NCBI GenBank assembly: GCA_965207125.1
Contig: OZ242263.1
Span: 1,116,001 to 1,180,000 of the forward strand
Source of the DNA: G965207125 sp965207125
GTDB lineage: Bacteria > Pseudomonadota > Alphaproteobacteria > Puniceispirillales > UBA1172
DNA: 64,000 bases
Direction: 5' to 3'
Under the pieces are notes generated by a model. The model ran no database searches. It was not told the origin of the DNA and was given only the letters and a program-made list of their open reading frames with translations. Positions 35,749-43,543 of the stretch are shown here, one piece after another (within the stretch, counting starts at the first letter, position 1; every line of letters starts with the position of its first letter). Both the position numbers and the translations under genes were made by a program.

Positions 35749-35760
35749 GGATATTTTAAT
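35749..35760. promoter_or_regulatory. Shared AT-rich motif, variant copy 3 (gntR-mocA intergenic)
   Basis: GGATATTTTAAT, a variant of the 13-mer seen twice elsewhere in the cluster, within the 187-base divergent region between the MocA and gntR genes. The region is very AT-rich (35740-35815), so this copy is the weakest of the three. Confidence 0.3.
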
Positions 35761-35845
35761 TTCTATCTGATTTTATTTTATATATTAATTTTGATCAAAA
35801 TGTTATAAGTTCTACGACGAAATCCAAGATACCTGACATAGTCTT

Positions 35846-36502
35846 ATGGCAAAATCTCTAAACATCGTCGGCTCGGCGACCTACCAGCGGATCAAACGCG
35901 ACATCATTTTTGGTGATTTGGCCCCGGCGACAAAGTTGAAACTGGATGGTTTGTGCAAGCAATATTCCGCAAGCCCATCTACATTACGTGAAACCCTAAG
36001 CCGATTGGCGAGTGAGGGTTTCGTTGAAGCGCAAGATCAACGTGGGTTCTTTGTGACCTCTGTATCTCGGGAAGATTTGATCGAGATTGCTCATCTTCGC
36101 GTGTTGTTAGAATGTCATGCGCTGCGGCTATCTATTGCTAATGGCGGCACCGATTGGGAAGGCAATCTGGTTTCAGCGCATCACAAGCTGCATCTGATGG
36201 AGCAAAAAATGCTTGCAGGCGATACGAGCATTAAAGAAGATTGGAAGCGCTATGATTGGGAATTTCACCTTGCACTGATAGAAGCATGCGGGTCACGAAA
36301 CCTATTGTCCCTGCATTCTATTCTTTATGATAAATATCTGAGGTATCAGATTCTTGTATTGACCTATCGAGGAAAAGAAGCGGTTGCCGAGCACCGCACG
36401 ATGCTCGAAGCGGCTCTTAAGCGAGATGTTGATCGCGCTATTGACACGCTACAGAAGCATATCGAACTTGGCCTTGAACACACGCTTGCAGCTCTTACTT
36501 AA
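35846..36502 (+). CDS. GntR-family (FCD) transcriptional regulator
   Basis: 218 residues. N-terminal winged HTH (YQRIKRDIIFGDLAPATKL, YSASPSTLRETLSRLASEGFV, with RGFFVTSV wing) and C-terminal helical FCD ligand domain with putative metal residues in WEFHLALIEA, AEHRTMLEA and LQKHIELGL. FCD regulators usually repress a catabolic operon until an organic acid binds. Divergent from the MocA gene and the only regulator in the 24.6-36.5 kb cluster, so it is its likely controller. Confidence 0.9.
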   Translation: MAKSLNIVGSATYQRIKRDIIFGDLAPATKLKLDGLCKQYSASPSTLRETLSRLASEGFVEAQDQRGFFVTSVSREDLIEIAHLRVLLECHALRLSIANGGTDWEGNLVSAHHKLHLMEQKMLAGDTSIKEDWKRYDWEFHLALIEACGSRNLLSLHSILYDKYLRYQILVLTYRGKEAVAEHRTMLEAALKRDVDRAIDTLQKHIELGLEHTLAALT

Positions 36503-36548
36503 CTTCTGCCTGAGCGCGCCAGCTGTATATCATTGAAGAGGGAAAATT

Positions 36549-36677
36549 ATGACCTCATTAAATCGTATTGAAAAAATGACAATTAACAGCTTTATAGATT
36601 GGCCAAATAGATCTGATCAAGTTTTGGATTACATTCCTGATGAATTTGAAGAAATGTTTGAAAAATATATCTGTTAA
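36549..36677 (+). CDS. Possible 42-residue small protein
   Basis: ATG 36549 follows GAAGAGGGAAAATT, which could serve as a ribosome-binding site. The product (MTSLNRIEKMTINSFIDWPN and on, ending EEMFEKYIC) is acidic and not recognised. It lies 46 bases after gntR on the same strand and may be a cotranscribed small gene or a remnant. The gap 36678-36758 holds nothing else I can support. Confidence 0.3.
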   Translation: MTSLNRIEKMTINSFIDWPNRSDQVLDYIPDEFEEMFEKYIC

Positions 36678-36758
36678 TTAAGCTAGACGTAGCCCTCAAG
36701 CCGCAAGAGTGTTTTGTTGTTGCAAGTTTGATGTGCTCTGCCAAAAAAAAAGAGAACT

Positions 36759-39700
36759 CTAATTACTTTCTAGTTTGGGCAAAGCGCAAAGCGTATTCAC
36801 CAACTTCATCTGTTCAACTGTCCCGCATTTAGCCTCAAGCAATCTGGGACTTCCGAAGACTAAAGCCAAAGCCTTCGCACGCGAAACAGCAACATTAATT
36901 CGGTTTAGGGAAAATAAGAACTCCATTCCCCGCGGGCTTTCCTCAGCCGAGGACGCCGTCATGGAAACAAGACAAACTGGAGATTCTTGTCCTTGGAACT
37001 TATCCACTGTACCCACGCGGATCTCGGCAGGTAGTGCTTCTCTTAAAGCATTGACCTGGGCATTGTAGGGGGCGACAACAATAATGTCGGTCGAGCGTAA
37101 CGGACGAGTCGTACCATCCTTTTCAGTCCATTGACAGCGCATCAACCCCTCGGCAGTGACACGAATAGCTTCCACTTCTTCTGTGGAAACTTGTGCGTTC
37201 CCCTCGTGTTCAACCGAAACCCAATACGCACCCGCGTCTGGAATTCCCGCTCCACTCACAGCCTGCCGAGCCGTGTCCGGATAGTTCGTGAGTCGGCTCT
37301 CATAAATCTGATCTGATATAAACCTACATATATCCGGATGCATGCGCCGCGTTGTTTTGAGAAAGATGCCCCTGTCATCTGGGACAGTCAGGTGACCGCC
37401 AAGCATCCATTCAAGACAGGAAAGATTCGCGGGATCGGGGTGTGCTCCCTGAATCACCTGCGGCAACTGGCGCGGGTCTCCAACCAAGACGATATTACGC
37501 GCAGCACGCCCTGTGGCTACCAGGTTAGCAAGTCCTACCTGGCCTGCTTCATCTACGAAAAGCCAGTCGTAAGCCTGAATATTCTGATCTCTCGAAAAGA
37601 AAAAAGCCGTTCCACCCACCACTTGAGTGCCGGCCGCCGCCTCATCGTTATTGCTTGTCCGCCGAACCGGGCAATCATCCGGATAGCCATCGTCTTGTCC
37701 CGACATCTTGTGAACGAGACTAAGGTTGAACGATGGGTATTCGTCCACCGCCGAACAACATTCCAACAGCACGTTGCGGATAGCCTCGTGGCTGTTCGAA
37801 GTCACGCCCACTCGGTAACCGGCTCGTACCAACGACAGGATTACTCGGGCCGTTAAATAGGTCTTTCCGGTGCCAGGAGGCCCCTGAATAGGCAGAACAG
37901 TTTCGTCCATCTGATGTACAGCATCTATGGTCTCAGCGACAAGATCGGTACCGTTCAAGAAGTTGTTTAACCCCCCATTCAATCGGGGAGCATCTCTGGA
38001 CAAGAGATCATTTACCGCTCGATAGCGACCCACCCCCAACTGATCCTTGATCACGTCTGACAGTGCTGTAGCAATCACTTTGGTGGAGATCGGTGCATTA
38101 GGATGAAGTGTCAACCGATCCGCTAACAAACTAGCCTTAGCATTACCTATCTTGAGCGTGGCTGTCTGCTGGCCGCGATCGATCTCCTCAATTTCAACCG
38201 AATCAAAGCCATCATTGGAAGGTACCGTGGCCCTTTGCCCGCCACGAAGTTTTGTATCCTGTGGTGGAAAGCGATAGGTTCTAGTCGTTGACTGACGGAT
38301 TGGTGTGGCTGGAGTAATCGCCTCCAAACCTGCCAAAGCATCAAGGTTATCTATCAATTCCTCATCTTCACGGCCAAGGCTGTCGAAGATCGCCCACCAA
38401 GCAGGCTTTGCTTCGCGTTTATGAAACAGACCGAGATTGAGCAACATTTCTTGCCTATCCTGCGGCAACTCTGCCGAAGCAAGCTGCCTGCGTAAGGCTC
38501 TAACCTCTGCGTCCTCTACCTCTTCCTTATCCCGCGCACCTTGGCTCCGAATCGGCCACGATGTATCATCCGGCCGGATCGAAACGAGCCAATCACGGAG
38601 TTTCTCGGTCGACTGGCAGTCAAGGAGATTGTAGTTCTCGATTTCGTTCAGGATCTCCTGCTCGTTTGTCTCGCGCCATCGCTCATAGGCAACGATTGAT
38701 CCACTCGCCGTCTTCACCTCGCCCTCACGCTTAAGGTTATAGAAAACCTCGATGGACTTGAGCGAGTAGTTTGGTTCTGATGCGGTCAATCCACCGCGCA
38801 CCACGGCATAAAGATCAACAAAGCGCTGCTCACGCAGGAGCCGGTCGAAGAAAGCCTCTTCAATCCCGTATTTCATGGTTAGGCGACGCAAGGCCGTGAT
38901 CTCGTAAGGCGCATAATGGTAGATGCGCGCGTGCGGATATTCGGTCAGCCGCGTGCGGAAAAAATACAGCAAATCCTCCAGTGCTGCCTTCTCGGCGGAA
39001 TGATCGTGCGCCCAGAAGGAGCGGAAAGTGTCATCGAACCAGATCCCATGCAAATATTCGAGTCCACCTTCGCAATACGGATCGCCCTCAACGTCGTAGA
39101 AAAGATCACCTGCTTGCGGCTCGGGCAACAGGTAGAACCCCTTCCCCAACTCAGATGAGCGCAGTTTGTATTCGGGAGAACCTATTTTCCGTGCGTGTTG
39201 CAGCCGCGCCTGCACAGTCAGTTTCTCCGATGTTGCCTCGACCATCCCACGTACCGGTCCCTCATGCGTAGCCAGCGCCGTCATTGTGGTGATGCCCGCG
39301 GCCTCGATTTTCTTGATTTGCCCCCGCGAGATGCCCGCAATATTGAAAAGGCTGTCCTCGCCCAACCAAACATCTGCACAATGATCGCCCCAACGACAAA
39401 GAGCGCAATCTGCACACGGAATAGGGCGTGTAGAGCTCGGGGCGGCAACAAAGGCCTCCAACCGCTCTCGGGCCGCACGGGCATAGTGAACATAGTCCGC
39501 CAGCTTCAGCGTCGCCCGTGTACCGTCGCCCAGCTGAACATATGCATATTCCGGCATCACACCCTGAATTTTTGCCAATAGATCCGAATAGAGCACAAGC
39601 TGCAGCACATGTTTTGGATGAGGTTTACGCTTCAGCTTGGTGTCAGTGACCTCATAGCTGAAATCCCCCAGATCGGAGGGTTTTTCCACGCGTTCAAGGA

Positions 39701-40049
39701 AATCGGACCAACCACCCCAGTTGCCGGAGAAAAACGCGCCTTGAAAAATAATCTCAGCACCCTCGGCCAGCGCCTCGCGCGTGGCAGCCGCACTATGAGC
39801 GATTTCGCCGCGGGCAATTTCTACGACGGGTGTGCCTGCTGCCTTCAGCTTTTCGAGATACCTAGCCTCATGAATATCGCCCTGTTTCTGAAGGAGTTGG
39901 ACATCCCCGCTGTCTTCACGAGGCTGCGGCCCCCGCTCCTGCAGATATGTCAGATCCAATGTAGTCGCATGACGGCATCCCATGAACCGCATCAAGTCTG
40001 ACGCAGAGAGAAGCATTGTGTCATGAATCTTTCTCATGCGAACTCTCAT
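36759..40049 (-). CDS. RecB-like nuclease / RNase H-like / SF1 helicase fusion (TM0106 family type)
   Basis: 1096 residues. N-terminal PD-(D/E)xK-type nuclease region (VTDTKLKRKPHPKHVLQLVLYSDLL near 130-155) with a cysteine cluster CADCALCRWGDHC near 210 that could hold an Fe-S cluster. A YprB/RNase H-like exonuclease domain follows (FYDVEGDPYCEGGLEYLHGI near 315; late Asp in NLLDCQSTEKL near 470). The C-terminal Upf1/Dna2-type SF1 helicase has Walker A GPPGTGKT near 720, Walker B FVDEAGQ near 830, and late motifs VAPYNAQV, DKFQGQE and ALSRAK-like NVAVSRAKALALVFGSP. Probably DNA/RNA repair or defence; a divergent HEPN-motif gene shares its promoter region. Two ATGs (40049, 40037) compete as start. 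Confidence 0.87.
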   Translation of the reverse strand: MRVRMRKIHDTMLLSASDLMRFMGCRHATTLDLTYLQERGPQPREDSGDVQLLQKQGDIHEARYLEKLKAAGTPVVEIARGEIAHSAAATREALAEGAEIIFQGAFFSGNWGGWSDFLERVEKPSDLGDFSYEVTDTKLKRKPHPKHVLQLVLYSDLLAKIQGVMPEYAYVQLGDGTRATLKLADYVHYARAARERLEAFVAAPSSTRPIPCADCALCRWGDHCADVWLGEDSLFNIAGISRGQIKKIEAAGITTMTALATHEGPVRGMVEATSEKLTVQARLQHARKIGSPEYKLRSSELGKGFYLLPEPQAGDLFYDVEGDPYCEGGLEYLHGIWFDDTFRSFWAHDHSAEKAALEDLLYFFRTRLTEYPHARIYHYAPYEITALRRLTMKYGIEEAFFDRLLREQRFVDLYAVVRGGLTASEPNYSLKSIEVFYNLKREGEVKTASGSIVAYERWRETNEQEILNEIENYNLLDCQSTEKLRDWLVSIRPDDTSWPIRSQGARDKEEVEDAEVRALRRQLASAELPQDRQEMLLNLGLFHKREAKPAWWAIFDSLGREDEELIDNLDALAGLEAITPATPIRQSTTRTYRFPPQDTKLRGGQRATVPSNDGFDSVEIEEIDRGQQTATLKIGNAKASLLADRLTLHPNAPISTKVIATALSDVIKDQLGVGRYRAVNDLLSRDAPRLNGGLNNFLNGTDLVAETIDAVHQMDETVLPIQGPPGTGKTYLTARVILSLVRAGYRVGVTSNSHEAIRNVLLECCSAVDEYPSFNLSLVHKMSGQDDGYPDDCPVRRTSNNDEAAAGTQVVGGTAFFFSRDQNIQAYDWLFVDEAGQVGLANLVATGRAARNIVLVGDPRQLPQVIQGAHPDPANLSCLEWMLGGHLTVPDDRGIFLKTTRRMHPDICRFISDQIYESRLTNYPDTARQAVSGAGIPDAGAYWVSVEHEGNAQVSTEEVEAIRVTAEGLMRCQWTEKDGTTRPLRSTDIIVVAPYNAQVNALREALPAEIRVGTVDKFQGQESPVCLVSMTASSAEESPRGMEFLFSLNRINVAVSRAKALALVFGSPRLLEAKCGTVEQMKLVNTLCALPKLESN

Positions 40050-40187
40050 TGTATTTTCATCAATTGCAAGGAAGTTCCCTTGACAGGTTTCAGTATCCTC
40101 AATAGCTTACATAAATGTCAATGCTTGAGATGGCGGCTAAATGCCATTCTTAAGGAATCACAACCCAAATGCTGAAGGGACATTTTG

Positions 40188-40853
40188 ATGATCGGAACCC
40201 TTAATTTTGTCACTCTAAAAGACAAACAACGCGCTATCAGGGAAGGGTTTCCCGAAACAATGGGATTGCGTGTGCATCGCGCCATCAGTTGGATAGGCTG
40301 CGCTGAAAAGAGTGGTGAAAACGATGACGCCCGATTCCTTTTCCTCTGGATCGCCTTCAACGCTGCGTATGCCGACGAACAGAAATTTCACTCGGTTCCG
40401 CCGGCGGAACGCACTGCATTTCACGATTATTTCACCAAGCTCATAGATTTGGATAACGAGAAGCATATCCACAAAGCATTGTGGCATAATTTTTCCGGTC
40501 CGATCAGGGTAATCATGAATAACCGATATGTCTTCAGCCCCTTCTGGCAGCACCACAACGGTATCGAGGGGGCTGAGGACTGGGAGAACCGATTCAAATA
40601 TTCAGTTCGAGATTTTGAAGCCGCGCTCAAGAGAGGTGACTGTGTGAAGATTCTCAGCTTTGTGTTCGATCGACTCTATGTATTGCGCAACCAACTAATC
40701 CATGGTGGAGCAACCTGGAACAGCAGTGTTAACCGCGACCAAGTGCGAGACGGAGCAGCGATCCTTGGGTTTCTGTTGCCCGTGTTCGTAGACATTATGA
40801 TGGATAATCCGTCAGATGAATGGGGTAAACCATTTTATCCTGTCGTCGAATGA
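40188..40853 (+). CDS. Uncharacterised protein with HEPN-like RxxxxH motif
   Basis: 221 residues from ATG 40188 preceded by AAGGGA at 40176. The sequence is helical and contains RLYVLRNQLIHGGATW near residues 160-175, where RNQLIH is the R-x4-H catalytic signature of HEPN ribonucleases. FLFLWIAFNAAYADEQ near 48 is the N-terminal helix often seen in this kind of HEPN protein. Many HEPN proteins are RNases in toxin-antitoxin or defence systems. Divergent from the nuclease-helicase gene (138-base gap); no antitoxin-like partner sits next to it. Confidence 0.65.
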   Translation: MIGTLNFVTLKDKQRAIREGFPETMGLRVHRAISWIGCAEKSGENDDARFLFLWIAFNAAYADEQKFHSVPPAERTAFHDYFTKLIDLDNEKHIHKALWHNFSGPIRVIMNNRYVFSPFWQHHNGIEGAEDWENRFKYSVRDFEAALKRGDCVKILSFVFDRLYVLRNQLIHGGATWNSSVNRDQVRDGAAILGFLLPVFVDIMMDNPSDEWGKPFYPVVE

Positions 40854-41041
40854 TGACAGCAACAACGGCGTGAACCGCGTCCACCGTCGAGGTGGCCACA
40901 TCTTCAGAGTCGTTGAATATCAAATTTGCCTATGCTACACAGCCCTTAACAGTATTCTGTTGGCGACTCGTCATGCCGCGTGCAGGGCGAGCGTCGCGGT
41001 GACCCGGACTCTATGCAGTTCGGTTGAAAGCCGCTCTTAAA

Positions 41042-41065
41042 AACCTCCCAAAGGGTGGTTTTTTT
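41042..41065 (+). terminator. Rho-independent-type terminator
   Basis: Stem CCTCCC (41044-41049), AAA loop, GGGTGG (41053-41058) with one T-T mismatch, followed by seven T on the plus strand. It lies about 190 bases after the HEPN gene. The sequence 40854-41246 otherwise carries no gene I can support. Confidence 0.45.
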
Positions 41066-41246
41066 GATTCAAAGCACTTTTATTCCATAGTTTTTATTCA
41101 ACCCTTCTGCGTTCTTTTCGCCTTTGCGAACCTAGATGCATAAGCAATAACATCAGCAAGATGTAGAATCTGCGGGTCTACGGAATTGATCTGACTGGCT
41201 TAGTCAACTGCTTTGAAACGCCTGCCACACTGACAAGTATCCTCGA

Positions 41247-41657
41247 TCACGCGCGGGCATTCGGGATTTCTGTTAGTGCACGAGTATCCTCCATTTCTTT
41301 TTGTTCTTCATCAGAGTTTAAGGCCAGTTTCTCCAACTTTTTTACCAAACCATGGAAGTGATAGGTATTTTGGCCCACAATCGCCCGCAGAAGTAAAAAC
41401 TACTTCCTTTCGATAAACCCATACTCTTCAAGCGCCTTCACATTTATCCTTAGTATTTGCTCAGTAATACTGATGCGCTGGGCGAGTGTATGATTAAATA
41501 AAGACGGTAGTTTATTAGGATCTAACCAGGAGCTGAGAAGCAAAATATTTGGAAGTGCTGTGTACCCGTATGATTTTACTTTCGACTCGAAGATGCGTTC
41601 GGTCGAAGATTTCTTCGTTGCCGGTTTACGGGCTTTTCCCCAAGAAAATAACCACAC
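41247..41657 (-). pseudogene. Broken HTH-type protein gene (in-frame TAG)
   Basis: From a GTG at 41657 the frame gives 85 residues (SISITEQ-like HTH region RISITEQILRINVKALEEYG) and stops at TAG 41400-41402; the same frame then continues uninterrupted for 50 more codons (FLLLRAIVGQNTYHFHGLVK and on) to TGA 41247. The part after the stop reads like the normal continuation of wing-type HTH proteins (GxNTYHFxGLxxKLExLA). So either one nonsense mutation has split the gene or only the first half is expressed. It follows the fic gene by 19 bases. Start and family are uncertain. Confidence 0.5.
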
Positions 41658-41676
41658 GAACTCGGCTTTTTATGAC

Positions 41677-42900
41677 CTAAACACCCGTTTGCTCTGGGAA
41701 GAGTCCGGGCATCCAATAGGAGGCAAGACGGGCAGGGAAAGCTAGTCTTAGAGGCCTCCGGTCGCTATCAGAGACAAGCACTTCTGCTTTTAAAAGACTG
41801 GATGTGATACGGCGGGATTGGCGATCTGTCATTCCTAAAAGCCTGCAGACATCCCCACGAGGGATCTCTCCTCGGTATAGAACAGCTTCCATTACCGCAG
41901 AGGCCTTCGACGGCAGAGCGCCGGTTCTGATTTCTTCCTCCACCCACATCAAGATGCGGGTGTGCAGCTTATTGGGTTCAACCAAATCCTGCATGAAGTG
42001 GACCTGATCGAGGCAGATTTTCAAAAAGAAGCGTGTGAAATTGATCATTGCTTCCTCGCTCAGATTACCACGACCATCCAGATCATTGTAGCGAGATGTA
42101 TCGCATGCCGCCAAATGGGCTTTGTATTCTGCCTCATTACGGGCCAATCCACGCGCCACTGACCACACGGCTCCAGTATCTAACGCATCAAGTAACATCG
42201 CATGGGTTACAAGGCGTGCAACGCGACCATTCCCATCTAAAAAGGGGTGAATCCAAAGCAGGCGATGATGGGCAGCAGCAGCGGCAAGAACGGTGTTCAC
42301 CTTGCTCAATTCTGCATAGGCGCCCTCGAATCGGCAAAGGAATCTTTGCACGGCACCAGGGCTAATAGCCACATGCCTGCCTACCTTAACATCGTGCTTG
42401 CGCAACTCTCCCGGCACTAGAAAGTGTTTTTCACCTGTATCAGGATTTGCTACCAAAAGCATATCTTCGGGTAGCGAGTCGCAGAAGAGTTTGTGGATTG
42501 CACAGACGCTTTCAGCCAATGCGGCCTTGTTCTTTAACCCACCTTGATCGATCCATTTCTGAACGGTGATGTGCGCCTTGGCTTCGAGCTGGAGATTTCG
42601 TTTTTTGGCATCCGTGCTATAATCATCCTTAAGAGCACGTTCGATATCCACTGGATGGGTATTATTCCCTTCGATGAGGTTACTGTAATAGCAGTTCATC
42701 GAGCGCACAAGGCAAGCGAGTGACATCAATACGCTCTGTGGCAGGCTACTTTTGAAGGCCGCGGTCTTCTGAGTAAGTTCGAAAGCAAGGTCAGTCAGTT
42801 CTGTGCGGCGAGAGATGTCAGACACGACCATAGGCTCCATAAGACTAATGTCTTCTTGACAATCATATGCCGGTTTAATGTCCGCATCTTTTTTATTCAT
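41677..42900 (-). CDS. fic: Fic-domain protein with N-terminal inhibitory motif and C-terminal wHTH
   Basis: 407 residues. The Fic core HPFLDGNGRVAR at 218-229 is fully canonical, predicting AMP transfer (or another nucleotide modification) to a protein hydroxyl. The N-terminal helix contains SNLIEGN at 73-79, the (S/T)xxxE(G/N) inhibitory motif, so this is a class II self-inhibited Fic protein. A DUF4172-less N-terminal region and a C-terminal winged-helix (SSLLKAEVLVSDSDRRPLRL, about 320-400) give the layout of chromosomal Fic/HTH proteins. A broken HTH gene follows by 19 bases. Confidence 0.9.
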   Translation of the reverse strand: MNKKDADIKPAYDCQEDISLMEPMVVSDISRRTELTDLAFELTQKTAAFKSSLPQSVLMSLACLVRSMNCYYSNLIEGNNTHPVDIERALKDDYSTDAKKRNLQLEAKAHITVQKWIDQGGLKNKAALAESVCAIHKLFCDSLPEDMLLVANPDTGEKHFLVPGELRKHDVKVGRHVAISPGAVQRFLCRFEGAYAELSKVNTVLAAAAAHHRLLWIHPFLDGNGRVARLVTHAMLLDALDTGAVWSVARGLARNEAEYKAHLAACDTSRYNDLDGRGNLSEEAMINFTRFFLKICLDQVHFMQDLVEPNKLHTRILMWVEEEIRTGALPSKASAVMEAVLYRGEIPRGDVCRLLGMTDRQSRRITSSLLKAEVLVSDSDRRPLRLAFPARLASYWMPGLFPEQTGV

Positions 42901-42976
42901 AACTTACTATATACCATACATTTCATGATTTTTCATCTTTTAAATTAGCCGCTCATATGTCCGGATAAATGTCCGT

Positions 42977-43370
42977 TTCAAAATACGCCAATCCAAGACG
43001 TCTTAAATCTCCAAATCCCGCAGTGCACATCCCCTCCCTTTCATGCTTGTGTCACCAAGCACGGTATATCTACTCTTTCCCGTTTTCTCCAAGACGTGGG
43101 CTTGTGGTTGATCAATCCTAGACCTATCGCGCGATGACTACCAGTTACGCCCAAACCATGCTAAATGCTGGCGGCTTCGACGCTGGGACATTTGGACGGT
43201 CTTTGGGGTGCCGGATCATACACTGCTATGCGCGCATTCTAGGAGAAAAACGGCCATTGGCATTGTACGGTGTCATAAAATTACTTATATTTTTGACAGG
43301 TGGTCTATCGTGCAACATCTGACTGGCTAGACCCTAGCCCACGCCGAGCAGATTCCGGAAGGAGTACCGC
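42977..43370. repeat. 394-bp direct repeat, left copy
   Basis: Aligns without gaps to 48368-48761 (offset 5391). The first 120 bases are identical; the rest carries scattered substitutions, mostly in the second half. The two copies bracket the large RTX/VCBS gene. I see no terminal inverted repeats and no convincing transposase in either strand; short frames inside (43134-43322 and its counterpart) do not keep the same reading frame in both copies. It may be a decayed insertion-element end or an arm of the duplication that brought the gene in. Positions 42901-42976 and 43371-43428 hold no gene. Confidence 0.85.
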
Positions 43371-43428
43371 TAGTTGCGAAGAGCCTGCTCCTCCGTGCTG
43401 GGGTTGACCAAGCCTTGCCTACGATGGG

Positions 43429-43457
43429 TTGCGAGTGATTGATTTTGAGGGTATAAT
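43429..43457 (+). promoter_or_regulatory. Sigma70-type promoter for the RTX/VCBS gene
   Basis: TTGCGA at 43429-43434, 17-base spacer, perfect TATAAT at 43452-43457, then 86 bases to the GTG start. The GAGGAG ribosome-binding site is at 43531-43536, 7 bases before the start codon. It lies just outside the left direct repeat. Confidence 0.6.
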
Positions 43458-43543
43458 TGTGACATAGTTATGCTTTCTGAAGTTAAGGAACACTAGCTGG
43501 CACTACGGAATTGTGCCAATTGCCTTGTTAGAGGAGATATGTT

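Noticed and set aside
40854..41040. Possible tRNA-like or attachment-site sequence after the HEPN gene
   Set aside because: Short GC-rich segments pair weakly but no cloverleaf or duplicated target could be found.
43134..43322. 62-codon frame inside the left 394-bp repeat
   Set aside because: The corresponding frame in the right copy is interrupted and other frames open instead, so neither looks like a maintained gene.
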